Shown piece by piece: positions 35,173 to 43,599 of a DNA stretch of 64,000 nucleotides. Made by a program: the position numbers and the translations under genes. The notes below the pieces were generated by a model. The model was not told the origin of the DNA and did no database searches. It was given only the letters and a program-made list of their open reading frames with translations. Position 1 is the stretch's first letter. Every line of letters starts with the position of its first letter. Where the stretch lies: assembly GCA_020442385.1 (NCBI GenBank), contig JAGRKE010000002.1:124001-188000 (forward strand), read 5' to 3'. Origin of the DNA: Alphaproteobacteria bacterium (GTDB lineage: Bacteria > Pseudomonadota > Alphaproteobacteria > Micavibrionales > Micavibrionaceae).

Positions 35173-36054
35173 TTATCCTTCACCGCCTTGCTGCACAAAA
35201 CGTTGCAGGGGGCTTATATCCATATATTCAATAATGCCGCTGCCCGCATCGCCATGCGCCTCCAACTCCTCTCGGATATTGGTCAGTATTTGATCCAGCG
35301 GATCACCCGGTGCGGGCTCTGACACACAACAAATGAGGACTGGAACATCTTCCATTTCCCCTGTTTCAAGCGCCAACAACTCTTGCAAACGGCGCAGCGC
35401 CTTCAACCCGCCATCCGCATCGGTTTGTTTGAGCGAGAGCACAAACTCATTGCTACGCACCTGATAAGCATCATCAAAACTGCGGATACATTGTTTAATC
35501 AGATCGGAGACCAGCTTTAAAACCTCTCCTTCACGCGCGCGCATATCTTTCAGATTTTGAATACGCACGACCGCGATAGAGAACGGCTTACCCTGACGCG
35601 CTACACGCTCCATCTCCTTATCATAGTCACTGAGCAGCATTGCCTTGTTACGAAGCCCCGTCAGCTCATCAACGCCGCCACCTTCCGCCAGCATATCGGT
35701 TTCAAGGCGGCGAATTTGCAAAGTAAATTCTTCGAATAAGGTTGTCAGTGCATCAAAATCTTCATATTCGGGAACCAAAGATTCTTTTGCAGCCTGCGCT
35801 TGCAGGTCATGCGCCTTTTGCACAAGTTCTTCATGAACCTGTTCCAGGCGCTCCAACGTATCCGCACCAATCTGCGCACGGTCTGCATTATTCAGCCACA
35901 ATTCAAAGCTATCCGGCGGCTCTAAATTTTCGAGCGCTTGCATGTCTTTGGGATATTGAATGTAGCGCAGCAGAAGCATATACCAGTGCGTATACTCATC
36001 CAGCACAGAGGTCAGGGCTTTCAGATGATGATCAACAGCGGCCTGAGTGGTCAT
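35173..36054 (-). CDS. Degenerate GGDEF-domain protein
   Basis: A 293-residue protein. The N-terminal half is helical with an opening HHLKALTSVLDEYTHWYMLLL. The C-terminal half keeps the GGDEF fold mark DELTGLRNKAML (129-140), but the active-site GGDEF loop is RSNEF (200-204), missing both Gly and the Asp. It is therefore unlikely to make cyclic-di-GMP and may bind nucleotide or act as a partner. It ends a base before the PAS kinase start, suggesting a coupled signalling unit. Confidence 0.85.
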   Translation of the reverse strand: MTTQAAVDHHLKALTSVLDEYTHWYMLLLRYIQYPKDMQALENLEPPDSFELWLNNADRAQIGADTLERLEQVHEELVQKAHDLQAQAAKESLVPEYEDFDALTTLFEEFTLQIRRLETDMLAEGGGVDELTGLRNKAMLLSDYDKEMERVARQGKPFSIAVVRIQNLKDMRAREGEVLKLVSDLIKQCIRSFDDAYQVRSNEFVLSLKQTDADGGLKALRRLQELLALETGEMEDVPVLICCVSEPAPGDPLDQILTNIREELEAHGDAGSGIIEYMDISPLQRFVQQGGEG

Positions 36055-36086
36055 ATCATACGCTCGTAAAGGCTGATATTTGAACA

Positions 36087-36103
36087 GTAAATCATAGATT
36101 TAC
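36087..36103. promoter_or_regulatory. Palindrome upstream of the GGDEF gene
   Basis: A perfect GTAAATC-ATA-GATTTAC 17-bp palindrome ends 33 bp before the ATG. It is placed like an operator for a dimeric regulator. No known consensus is matched with confidence. Confidence 0.3.
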
Positions 36104-36150
36104 AGTACAACGGAATGAAAAAGCCCTACAAGGACAAAATCAGCGTCAAA

Positions 36151-37335
36151 TCAGGACGGTAGCCATTCCTTCTCCAGCGCATCGAGCGTGCCGTCCTTAA
36201 TCGCACCGCGCACTTCACGCATCAGGCGGTTGATGGTCGCCACATTATGCTGCGCCAAAATCTGATAGGCGAGCAGTTCTTTCGCCTTCAGCAAGTGATG
36301 GATATAAGCCTTGGAAAAGCTGGTTGATGCCGTAATACCGTTGCCCTCATCCAGCGGGGTTTCGTCCTCGCGGTATTGCGCGTTTTTCAAATTGATCGTC
36401 TCACCAGGCACGCCTTTTACAATCGCGGTGCCGTGACGTGCCAGACGCGTTGGGATGACGCAATCGAAGGTATCAATTCCCATACGTACGAAGGTAAAAA
36501 TGTCTTTCACTTGGCCAATTCCAAGGAAATGCACAGGCCGGTCCGGGTGGGCATGTGCCATGGAGAAGCCAACAATATCACGCATTTCTTCGTCTGAGCC
36601 GCCTAAGCAACCGCCAACAGCCGTGCCAAAGAACGGGCGGTCCGCGGTATATTGCGCGCTGGTCATGCGCAGATCTTCATAAACGCCGCCCTGAATAATA
36701 CCGTAAATAGCTTGTGATCCGTCATCATGGCGCTCGAATTCGCTCAGACAGCGATCGCCCCAGCGCATGCTCATCTCCATCGAGCGCGCGGTATAGTCTT
36801 TGTCGACATGATACGGCGTGCATTCATCGAATTGCATGAAAAGGTCAGCGCCGAGTTTACGTTGAATATCGGTTGAGCTTTCGGGCGTCAGCTTGATTTT
36901 AGAGCCATCGACATAGGAGCGGAAGACGCAGCCTTCTTCCGTGATTTCCATCAAATTCTTATTTTCATGCTTACCGGCGTTCTTGCCCTTAATCTCGTTG
37001 GCCATAGTGCCCTCGCCCAGCGAAAAGACCTGAAACCCGCCGCTATCGGTGAGCATAGGGCCGTCCCAGCCCATAAATTTATGCAGGCCGCCCATCTTCT
37101 CGACCAGCTCCGCGCCGGGCTGAAGCATCAAATGATAGGTGTTGGCCAGAATAATATCCGTCTTGGCTTCGTGCATTTGCGCAGGGGAAAGGTTCTTGAT
37201 CGAGGCTTTTGTACCGCAGAAGATGTAATTCGGGGTTTCAATTGTGCCGTGCGGGGTTTTGAGCATACCGATGCGCGCGCCGGATTTTTCATCCCGGTGC
37301 GTGATATCAAAACTGAAATTTGGATAGCTCAGCAT
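36151..37335 (-). CDS. tgt: tRNA-guanine transglycosylase lacking the zinc-site cysteines
   Basis: Tgt swaps guanine-34 for preQ1 in queuosine tRNAs. The 394-residue protein has GAELVEKMGGLHKFMGWDGP, DSGGFQVFSLG (catalytic Asp), GGVYEDLR, the substrate loop GTAVGGCLGG and the nucleophile segment DTFDCVIPTRLARHG. The C-terminal zinc motif C-x-C-x-x-C is absent: the aligned stretch reads GNGITASTSF. The downstream His (LAQHN) is present. ATG 37335, preceded by GAAGGA, is preferred to the ATG at 37347, which lies next to the rpmB terminator. Confidence 0.93.
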   Translation of the reverse strand: MLSYPNFSFDITHRDEKSGARIGMLKTPHGTIETPNYIFCGTKASIKNLSPAQMHEAKTDIILANTYHLMLQPGAELVEKMGGLHKFMGWDGPMLTDSGGFQVFSLGEGTMANEIKGKNAGKHENKNLMEITEEGCVFRSYVDGSKIKLTPESSTDIQRKLGADLFMQFDECTPYHVDKDYTARSMEMSMRWGDRCLSEFERHDDGSQAIYGIIQGGVYEDLRMTSAQYTADRPFFGTAVGGCLGGSDEEMRDIVGFSMAHAHPDRPVHFLGIGQVKDIFTFVRMGIDTFDCVIPTRLARHGTAIVKGVPGETINLKNAQYREDETPLDEGNGITASTSFSKAYIHHLLKAKELLAYQILAQHNVATINRLMREVRGAIKDGTLDALEKEWLPS

Positions 37336-37348
37336 AACGTCCTTCATG

Positions 37349-37380
37349 AAAAAGCCCGCCGGTTTATACGCAGGCGGGCC
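37349..37380 (-). terminator. Terminator after rpmB
   Basis: On the minus strand GCCCGCC and GGCGGGC form a 7-bp stem around a TGCGTATAAACC loop, followed by five T. It ends rpmB, and its T-run lies 2 bp before an in-frame ATG of tgt. Confidence 0.85.
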
Positions 37381-37406
37381 TTGATATCTTACTTTAAAGC
37401 AAGCCC

Positions 37407-37700
37407 TTAAGCGGCTTTAGCAGCAATCGCTTTTTCAATTTCAGTCTTCAGAGGACGAAGCTTCGGGTCAAGCTTGGTCACAGCTGTGCTTGTGATGAAT
37501 TCATCAATTCCGCCTTTGTGCTCCAATGTGCGCAGGCCAGCAGAGCTTACGCGGATTTTCACCCAGCGGTCCAAAGCAACGCTATATACGCTTGTTTGTT
37601 GCACGTTGGGCATAAAGCGGCGACGTGTTCTGTTCAGGGCGTGAGAAACGTTGTTTCCGCTCATCGGGCCCTTCCCGGTAATCATACATTTACGGCTCAT
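37407..37700 (-). CDS. rpmB: 50S ribosomal protein L28
   Basis: The 97-residue protein begins with [20 protein letters not shown] and continues [10 protein letters not shown] and [14 protein letters not shown], all standard for L28. A Lys/Ala-rich C-terminal extension is typical of alphaproteobacteria. The upstream region (37701-37886) is long and has a promoter candidate on the minus strand. A terminator separates it from tgt. Confidence 0.95.
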   Translation of the reverse strand: MSRKCMITGKGPMSGNNVSHALNRTRRRFMPNVQQTSVYSVALDRWVKIRVSSAGLRTLEHKGGIDEFITSTAVTKLDPKLRPLKTEIEKAIAAKAA

Positions 37701-37856
37701 AGTCTTTTTCCTTCTTCTATTTATTTCTGTTCTTATTTATCAAATAGATTAGTTTTCCATCTTTGCCTTTGTACGTCGTTACTCGTCGCTTACCTAGGTT
37801 CACTAGGCGGCGCTCCTCGTGCCTAGTACAAAAGCAAATCTGTTTAACTAGCGCGG

Positions 37857-37886
37857 AAACTAAGCCATTTGCGCTTTGGAAGTCAA
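37857..37886 (-). promoter_or_regulatory. Candidate rpmB promoter with a long leader
   Basis: On the minus strand TTGACT (37886-37881) and TAGTTT (37862-37857) are separated by 18 bases. The leader to rpmB would be about 150 bp and contains a CCTAG/CTAGG hairpin near 37793-37807. Confidence 0.35.
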
Positions 37887-37911
37887 GCTTTAAAACATAC
37901 ATGCAATTCTC

Positions 37912-37940
37912 TTGACATAATATCTATTTGTGTTTAAAAA
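37912..37940 (+). promoter_or_regulatory. Candidate promoter of the ATP-grasp-like gene
   Basis: TTGACA at 37912-37917, a 17-base spacer and TAAAAA at 37935-37940 form a promoter-like pair. Transcription would begin only a few bases before ATG 37949, so a nearly leaderless mRNA would result. The -10 match is poor. Confidence 0.35.
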
Positions 37941-37948
37941 CTCTATTC

Positions 37949-39148
37949 ATGAGTTTTGCATTTTTTACAGTTGATCTGGCTTTAGACGGCGACGACAAAC
38001 CTTATATTTTAGAATTTAACAATGGGATGCAGTCTGGATTCAGTGGCTTTGAGCGCTCGACCGGAAAAAACATGCTTAATGACATTGTTCTCCCCAATCT
38101 TGTAAAAAGAAACTACAAGAAATTTTGGCTTGATCATGTTTTCGCTCCGAAACATCCTCTGGTCTCCAGCGCAGAAAGAAAATATCGTATTCCTCTGCTA
38201 AACACTGATATTTATCTAAGCGTAGGCGAACAAAAACTTAAAAAACAGTTTATGACGTGCTCAGCAACCAATCAAATTCTTTTCCCGCGGCCACCTTATC
38301 GTAGCGATATTTATAGCAAGTTCTCCAGAGTTGCAATCAGTCATAGGGCCGCAAAAATACAACAAAGAAAAGCGCAGAGAGCAGGAAACAACAACATTAC
38401 GGTTGCAGGAGACTCACAGACCTATATGGCTCTGTGTGAAGATAAATCCTTTTATGCAAAAATCACGGATACGCTGAACCTGAACGGAAAAATATCTCCG
38501 TACCAAAAAGCGTATACTTTGCCAGAACTGAAAAAGGGCATTCCCTCAGAATTCAAAAACAAGGACAGGTTCGTCATAAAGGCCGTTAGCTTGTGTAGAG
38601 GGGAAGGCATAAAAATAGCTACCAGCGCAAACTACACAGACATACTTGAAAGCGTAATAGAAGAAAACAGATATTACACTCACGGGGCATCCCAATCTGG
38701 GGATCAAGAAGTCTATGTGCTTCAGGAATTTATCGACACGCCCCCGATGTCCATAAAAGAAGCTTATGATGCTGTTCGCCACGCAAGTTTTTTGGACAAA
38801 AAAACCATGCTTGGAAAAATATCAGGAAAAATTGCAAACCATTTTTACGGCAAAGTGTTTGAGGATAGTACAGACGCACTTCCCAGAAGACACGTTATTC
38901 GCCTAGCCCTGACATTCGAAAAAGATAATAAAGTCCATCTACATGACGGATACAGAAAATTTTCTGCCGATATATATGACGATACTCCTGAGGACGATGT
39001 TTCAGATGATGCATTTAAAAGCGAAGCGGCTTATGCAGCCCCCATACTCATAAAAGAAAAACAAAGAATATTCAAAGCTTTAGAGTCTGATCTAAACACG
39101 GTGATGAATCATGTATTTACGCATGATAAGCTGTACCCGGCCCCCTAA
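37949..39148 (+). CDS. ATP-grasp-like protein with unusual domain order
   Basis: An AT-rich 399-residue protein. It begins at VDLALDGDDKPYILEFNNG, the metal-binding end of an ATP-grasp domain, and only later shows an ATP-grasp-like opening: FVIKAVSLCRGEGIKI, VYVLQEFIDTPPM and RHVIRLALTFEKDNKV. The N-terminal half of a first domain is missing; a stop lies in frame just upstream. The gene may be a truncated ligase. The frame from a TTG at 37928 is possible. The substrate is unknown. Its stop overlaps the convergent gene by four bases. Confidence 0.6.
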   Translation: MSFAFFTVDLALDGDDKPYILEFNNGMQSGFSGFERSTGKNMLNDIVLPNLVKRNYKKFWLDHVFAPKHPLVSSAERKYRIPLLNTDIYLSVGEQKLKKQFMTCSATNQILFPRPPYRSDIYSKFSRVAISHRAAKIQQRKAQRAGNNNITVAGDSQTYMALCEDKSFYAKITDTLNLNGKISPYQKAYTLPELKKGIPSEFKNKDRFVIKAVSLCRGEGIKIATSANYTDILESVIEENRYYTHGASQSGDQEVYVLQEFIDTPPMSIKEAYDAVRHASFLDKKTMLGKISGKIANHFYGKVFEDSTDALPRRHVIRLALTFEKDNKVHLHDGYRKFSADIYDDTPEDDVSDDAFKSEAAYAAPILIKEKQRIFKALESDLNTVMNHVFTHDKLYPAP

Positions 39149-40170
39149 AGCGCTCCGCTCCAAAGGTAGGCGCAGGCCAGCACGACAATAAAGAGAAACT
39201 GTCCCATCGCGTTGATAATCAAGGCCCGGCGCAGGTGTTTATGGTCGTTTTTGGCGGTGGCTTTATCCGGCCCGACCCAAGCGCCCTTAATCGCACTGCC
39301 CGTTATATCCTGAAACGCGCCGCCCAAAGAGACATTGAGCGACCATGCCAGCGCAGAAAGCGGCCAGCCACCCTGCTCGTAACTGGCGCGGTTCTTCATG
39401 CCGGTCAACGCTTCCAAGCCCTTACTCACCTTAGCTGTAGGCGCAAACATGCTGGTAGCAGCCACCATAACCGCGGAAAAAAGCGAGGGCACAAACCCCA
39501 TCAATTTCTCCAGCGCGCCGGGAACAACGCCTAAGCCCTTACTAAACCCGTCTTTACCAAAGCGCCAGAACAGCGCCGCCAGCGTCGCGTATATAAGGGC
39601 CGCTGGCAGCCCGCCGATCAAATACCAGATCACGGGCGCGATCAGCCCCTTATCATAGGAGCGCACGGCAAACCCCATCGCGCAGCGCGTAATGCTCAGA
39701 TCATCGCTCGCGGCCAGATTTTTACGCTCGGAACGTGCAATCGCATAAAACGCGCCCTCCCCGACCTTTTTCTGCTCCAGCGCGAAATAAAGGCGCAGCA
39801 GCGCATACCAAACGCTGCCGCCTGTAATCATCAAAGACAGGATGACCGCTTCCGATAAGTTATAAAGCGGATAGTAAAACACCAGTAAATCGAGAGCCTT
39901 GCCCAAACCGAAAGCCACCGCGAGCGCCAAAGCGGTAATTAAGAAGCCACGAAAGACCAAATCGGCCTTCGGGCGGTGGGTTTTATTCAATTTATCGCCA
40001 AAACGGCCAAAAAACGTATCAACCGCTTGCCAGACGAACGGATTGGCATTGCCCGCCAGCGGCCCCGAAATCACCCCGACAACCATCGCAATCAGGATGG
40101 CGGCAATGGCATAAGGAATCCTTTCTGGGTGGAAAAGCTGCTCATGCAACTGAATAAGGCCCTCTGGCAT
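39145..40170 (-). CDS. CbiB/CobD-like integral membrane protein
   Basis: A 341-residue membrane protein with about five spans (AIAAILIAMVVGVISGPLA, FLITALALAVAFGLG, LSEAVILSLMITGGSVW, VIWYLIGGLPAALIYATLAA, and LIINAMGQFLFIVVLACAY). The pattern WYLIGGLPAALIY and a downstream GVVPGALEKLMGFVPS resemble cobalamin biosynthesis protein CbiB/CobD. No other cobalamin genes are visible here, so its role as an adenosylcobinamide-phosphate synthase is uncertain. Confidence 0.65.
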   Translation of the reverse strand: MPEGLIQLHEQLFHPERIPYAIAAILIAMVVGVISGPLAGNANPFVWQAVDTFFGRFGDKLNKTHRPKADLVFRGFLITALALAVAFGLGKALDLLVFYYPLYNLSEAVILSLMITGGSVWYALLRLYFALEQKKVGEGAFYAIARSERKNLAASDDLSITRCAMGFAVRSYDKGLIAPVIWYLIGGLPAALIYATLAALFWRFGKDGFSKGLGVVPGALEKLMGFVPSLFSAVMVAATSMFAPTAKVSKGLEALTGMKNRASYEQGGWPLSALAWSLNVSLGGAFQDITGSAIKGAWVGPDKATAKNDHKHLRRALIINAMGQFLFIVVLACAYLWSGAL

Positions 40171-40211
40171 AGTTATCCTTTACTTTCAATATATTAGACT
40201 TATCTTAATGG

Positions 40212-40220
40212 TGCAGTGCA
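40212..40220. promoter_or_regulatory. TGC-N3-GCA site upstream of phaZ
   Basis: TGCAGTGCA followed by an A-run lies 81 bp before the phaZ start. PhaR regulators of PHB metabolism bind TGC-N3-GCA-type sites in alphaproteobacteria. A single 9-bp match is weak evidence. Confidence 0.2.
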
Positions 40221-40300
40221 AAAAAAATCTGTGCGAGAATCATTTTTTGCGCTAAAATAAGTGTATAGGCGTTAACTCCATAAATAAAGGAATTGAGCGG

Positions 40301-41683
40301 GTGCTTTACCATCTATACGAGCTACAGCAGGCGATGATGACCCCTTTGCGGATGCAGGCCGACCTGCTGCGCAGCGCCTTTGAAAACCCGTGGAATCCAC
40401 TCTCCCACACACAGCTTGGGCGCACAATCAGCGCCAGCGCGACGATGGTTGAGCGCGCAACCCGCCAGTTCGGACGCCCCGAATTCGGCCTGCATGAAAC
40501 TGAAATCGATGGCCGCAAGGTTGAGGTTGTTGAAAAAACCATTGTGCAAAAACCGTTTTGCCGCCTTTTGAATTTCCACCGCCGCATTCGCCGCAACGAC
40601 CCCACAGTTTTAATCGCCGCGCCGATGTCCGGGCATTATGCAACGCTGCTGCGCGGTACGGTAAAGTCGCTGCTGCCACATCACAATGTCTACATCACCG
40701 ACTGGCTGGATGCGCGCCAGGTTCCCATGAGTGATGGCGTGTTTAACCTCGATACCTATATCACCTATTTGCGTGAATTTATGAGCCTCCTTGGCCCCGA
40801 TACGCACATTATCGCCGTGTGCCAACCGGCTGTGCCTGTCTTGGCCGCCGTCTCCCTGATGGCGACGGAGAATGACCCGAACCAGCCGCTATCCATGACC
40901 CTCATGGGCGGGCCGATCGATACGCGCATTTCAAAAACCACGGTGACAGAACTGGCCGAAACCCGCCCGCTGAAATGGTTTGAGAGCGCGGCCGTTCACA
41001 GCGTTCCTTATTATTATCCCGGTGCATTCCGCCGCGTTTATCCCGGCTTCCTGCAACTGGGTGGATTTATGTCGATGAATTTGGACAAGCATGTCGGCAA
41101 GCATTTGCAGTTTTATCACCATCTGATTAGCGGTGATGGCGATTCCGCCGCGGCCCATAAGAAATTCTATAATGAATATCTGGCTGTCATGGATATCTCT
41201 GCCGAATTTTACCTGCAAACCGTGGAAACAGTCTTCCAGAAGCACTTGCTGCCGCGCCGCCTGATGAAATGGCGCGATCCGATTACAGAAGAGCTGCATG
41301 ATGTGCGTCCGCAGGATATTGAGCGTACGGCCCTGCTGACCGTTGAGGGGGAAAAGGATGATATTTCCGCGCGCGGACAAACTACCGCCGCGCATGATTT
41401 GTGTTATTCCATCCCGCAGAAGAAACAATTCCACCACTTCCAGCTAGAGTGCGGCCATTACGGTATTTTTAACGGACGGCGATGGCGCGAAGAGATTATG
41501 CCGCGTATACGCCACTTTATCCGTGAGATGGATCCGGGGCGTGATCCTATCCCCGAAAAAGATCTGGAAAAAACACCGGACCAGAAGCCAGAGCGTTACA
41601 ACCGTGATATTCATGGTATTGCGGCCATTCGCCGCTGGATAAAAGAGCATCGCCTGGACAGCCACCGTGAAACCGTTGATTAA
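40301..41683 (+). CDS. phaZ: Intracellular polyhydroxybutyrate depolymerase
   Basis: PhaZ mobilises stored poly-3-hydroxybutyrate. The 460 residues have the alpha/beta-hydrolase PHB-depolymerase marks: TVLIAAPMSGHYATLLRGTV, ITDWLDARQVP, the nucleophile Cys 174 in AVCQPAVPVLA, and the C-terminal GEKDDISARGQT and FQLECGHYGIF with the catalytic Asp and His. The Cys nucleophile is typical of the intracellular type. It starts at GTG 40301. The YgjP-like gene overlaps its end by 17 bp. Confidence 0.95.
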   Translation: MLYHLYELQQAMMTPLRMQADLLRSAFENPWNPLSHTQLGRTISASATMVERATRQFGRPEFGLHETEIDGRKVEVVEKTIVQKPFCRLLNFHRRIRRNDPTVLIAAPMSGHYATLLRGTVKSLLPHHNVYITDWLDARQVPMSDGVFNLDTYITYLREFMSLLGPDTHIIAVCQPAVPVLAAVSLMATENDPNQPLSMTLMGGPIDTRISKTTVTELAETRPLKWFESAAVHSVPYYYPGAFRRVYPGFLQLGGFMSMNLDKHVGKHLQFYHHLISGDGDSAAAHKKFYNEYLAVMDISAEFYLQTVETVFQKHLLPRRLMKWRDPITEELHDVRPQDIERTALLTVEGEKDDISARGQTTAAHDLCYSIPQKKQFHHFQLECGHYGIFNGRRWREEIMPRIRHFIREMDPGRDPIPEKDLEKTPDQKPERYNRDIHGIAAIRRWIKEHRLDSHRETVD

Positions 41684-42392
41684 GAAACTTCTGCGCTCTG
41701 CCCCGGCGGCCCTGCCGGAGCTAGCCGACTATGTTGAACTGCGCCGCTCCAAACGCGCCAAGCGGTTGGGCTTGCGTTTGGACACAAAAAAACGCCTGTT
41801 CATCCTGACTGTTCCCAAAGGCATGCCACTGCACCGCGCCTATAATTTCGCGATTGAGCATGAAGAGTGGATGGAGCAAAAGCTGGCTGAGTTGCCTGCA
41901 CCGATTAAGCTGCGCCATGGCCTACGCGTTCCGCTTTTTGGCACGATGCACACGATCAAAATTCAATACGACAAGCATGCGAAACGCACGGATATCACGC
42001 TGGCGGGCGGTATTTTACTGGTGCGTACGAACAAAGAAGACCCTTCGGCACGGATTATCCGCTTCCTTCGTCAGGAAGCGAGAGAGCGCCTGTATGCCCT
42101 ATCCCAGGAAAAGGCCGCGCAGATTGGCAAGAAAATAAAAGGTGTTGCTGTGCGTGATACCAAGAGCCGTTGGGGCAGTTGCAGCGCAGATGGCAATCTC
42201 TCTTATTCGTGGCGTCTTGTCTTTGCGCCTTATGAAAGCTTCGATTACGTGGTCGCACATGAAGTCGCCCATCTGAAACATCTGAACCATGGAAAAAAAT
42301 TCTGGATGCTGTGTGAGGAGCTATCCGAAGATTACGACACCGGCCATAGCTGGATGAAAAAGAACAGTTATGAGCTTATGCGCTACTGTTAG
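41667..42392 (+). CDS. YgjP-like zinc metallopeptidase
   Basis: A 241-residue cytoplasmic protein of the DUF45/YgjP group. It has the motif AHEVAHLKHLNHGKKFW, the H-E-x-x-H-L zinc site with the third His ligand nearby, preceded by DTKSRWGSCSADGNLSYSWRL, a hallmark of the family. It starts at GTG 41667, overlapping phaZ by 17 bp, which indicates translational coupling. Confidence 0.92.
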   Translation: MKPLIKKLLRSAPAALPELADYVELRRSKRAKRLGLRLDTKKRLFILTVPKGMPLHRAYNFAIEHEEWMEQKLAELPAPIKLRHGLRVPLFGTMHTIKIQYDKHAKRTDITLAGGILLVRTNKEDPSARIIRFLRQEARERLYALSQEKAAQIGKKIKGVAVRDTKSRWGSCSADGNLSYSWRLVFAPYESFDYVVAHEVAHLKHLNHGKKFWMLCEELSEDYDTGHSWMKKNSYELMRYC

Positions 42393-42404
42393 CCAACAAG
42401 ATAA

Positions 42405-42698
42405 CTAAGAATTTCGCAATTCCACAATGGCGCCTTCCGCTTTTCCATAGCCATTATTTCGGTCAAACTGTTCAGCATCTAAATTATCTCCCTCAAGGTC
42501 AACTTTAAGAGGATGATTAAAACCGACATAGTCAAAATTCAAGCCTCTCTGGCCAATTATTTCTTGAGCTTCTTCTACAGTCATAACATCGTGATCTGGT
42601 TTAAAACCAGTCCCATAAGGTGTTGATGCATTATATAGAGCACTGAGCACGCTGGCTTTATCTAAACCTGAAATATCTATATTTTTATTATCAGACAT
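42405..42698 (-). CDS. Hypothetical protein, 97 aa
   Basis: An acidic 97-residue AT-rich protein of unknown function. It begins with SDNKNIDISGLDKASVLSAL and has the middle MTVEEAQEIIGQRGLNFDYV, suggesting a small mixed alpha/beta fold. No signal peptide or membrane segment. An AGGAG sequence precedes the ATG. It lies just after the YgjP-like gene in convergent orientation. Confidence 0.55.
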   Translation of the reverse strand: MSDNKNIDISGLDKASVLSALYNASTPYGTGFKPDHDVMTVEEAQEIIGQRGLNFDYVGFNHPLKVDLEGDNLDAEQFDRNNGYGKAEGAIVELRNS

Positions 42699-42748
42699 AC
42701 GTTCTCCTATTTAATAAAAAGGCAAACTATATCACAAATAAAATTATG

Positions 42749-43237
42749 TCAATAAAAACCATTCAACGCACTTTGAAGAATAACTTGCGCAGCCAGTTTA
42801 TCGATGAGGCCGGATTGTTTTGATTCAATGCGGGTTTTTCTTTTATCCACAAAGTTATCCACAGCCTCTTCCACAGAAACTGTGGATAAACGCTCATCCT
42901 GCAGCGCGATCCAGGGCTCACGCCCCACGATTTCGGGATAGCGCACCAACTCCAGCGCAAAATCGCGGACGGATTGCGCGCGCGGCCCTTCGCTGCCATC
43001 CATATTGACGGGCAAACCAATCACAAACCCGCCCACCTCATATTCCTCCACCAGCGCTTGTAGGCGCAAAATATCCTGCGTGAATTTCGTGCGTTTAATG
43101 GTCTCTAGCGGCGTGGCAAGGCTCTGCGCGGGATCGCTCAGAGCCACCCCGATGGTCTTTTTGCCGACATCTAATCCCAGAAGGGCCATACCCACCGGGC
43201 GCAATTCAGCAATATTTTTTAAAAGATCAATGCTCAT
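42749..43237 (-). CDS. ruvX: RuvX/YqgF Holliday-junction resolvase-like protein
   Basis: A 162-residue RNase H-fold protein. Marks are ALLGLDVGKKTIGVALSD (first catalytic Asp), GGFVIGLPVNMDGSEGPRA, and the C-terminal LQDERLSTVSVEEAV and KLAAQVILQSAL. In E. coli YqgF takes part in 16S rRNA 5'-end maturation. It is transcribed divergently from gatC, 70 bp away. Confidence 0.92.
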   Translation of the reverse strand: MSIDLLKNIAELRPVGMALLGLDVGKKTIGVALSDPAQSLATPLETIKRTKFTQDILRLQALVEEYEVGGFVIGLPVNMDGSEGPRAQSVRDFALELVRYPEIVGREPWIALQDERLSTVSVEEAVDNFVDKRKTRIESKQSGLIDKLAAQVILQSALNGFY

Positions 43238-43307
43238 CGGCGTTGAAACTACCCTGTAAGAGTGCTAGAAGTCCATGGTTTCGTGATGAATCGCCAAGGA
43301 TTTTTAA

Positions 43308-43598
43308 ATGTCAGAACTCAGCAAAGATGATGTGAAAAAAATTGCCCGCCTCGCCCGCCTGAAAATGGAGGATGACGAGCTGGAGCGCCGTGCGGAGAGC
43401 ATAAACGGCATCCTGCAATGGATGGAGCAATTAAACGAGGTCGACACAGACAATGTCGAACCGCTGCGCAATGTCGCCGATATCGAACTGGCTTTGCGCG
43501 AAGATGTGATGAATGACGGCGGATATCCCGATAAAGTGCTGTCCAATGCGCCGGAAGAAACACAAGGCTTTTACGTGGTGCCGAAGGTGGTGGAATAA
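43308..43598 (+). CDS. gatC: Glutamyl-tRNA(Gln)/aspartyl-tRNA(Asn) amidotransferase subunit C
   Basis: GatC links the A and B subunits of the amidotransferase. The 96-residue protein has the family pattern: [20 protein letters not shown], the centre [25 protein letters not shown] and the C-terminal [10 protein letters not shown]. gatA begins one base after its stop. Confidence 0.95.
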   Translation: MSELSKDDVKKIARLARLKMEDDELERRAESINGILQWMEQLNEVDTDNVEPLRNVADIELALREDVMNDGGYPDKVLSNAPEETQGFYVVPKVVE

Positions 43599-43599
43599 A

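Noticed and set aside
37717..37902. 61-codon minus-strand frame upstream of rpmB
   Set aside because: It covers the probable rpmB promoter and leader; no ribosome-binding site or family was seen.
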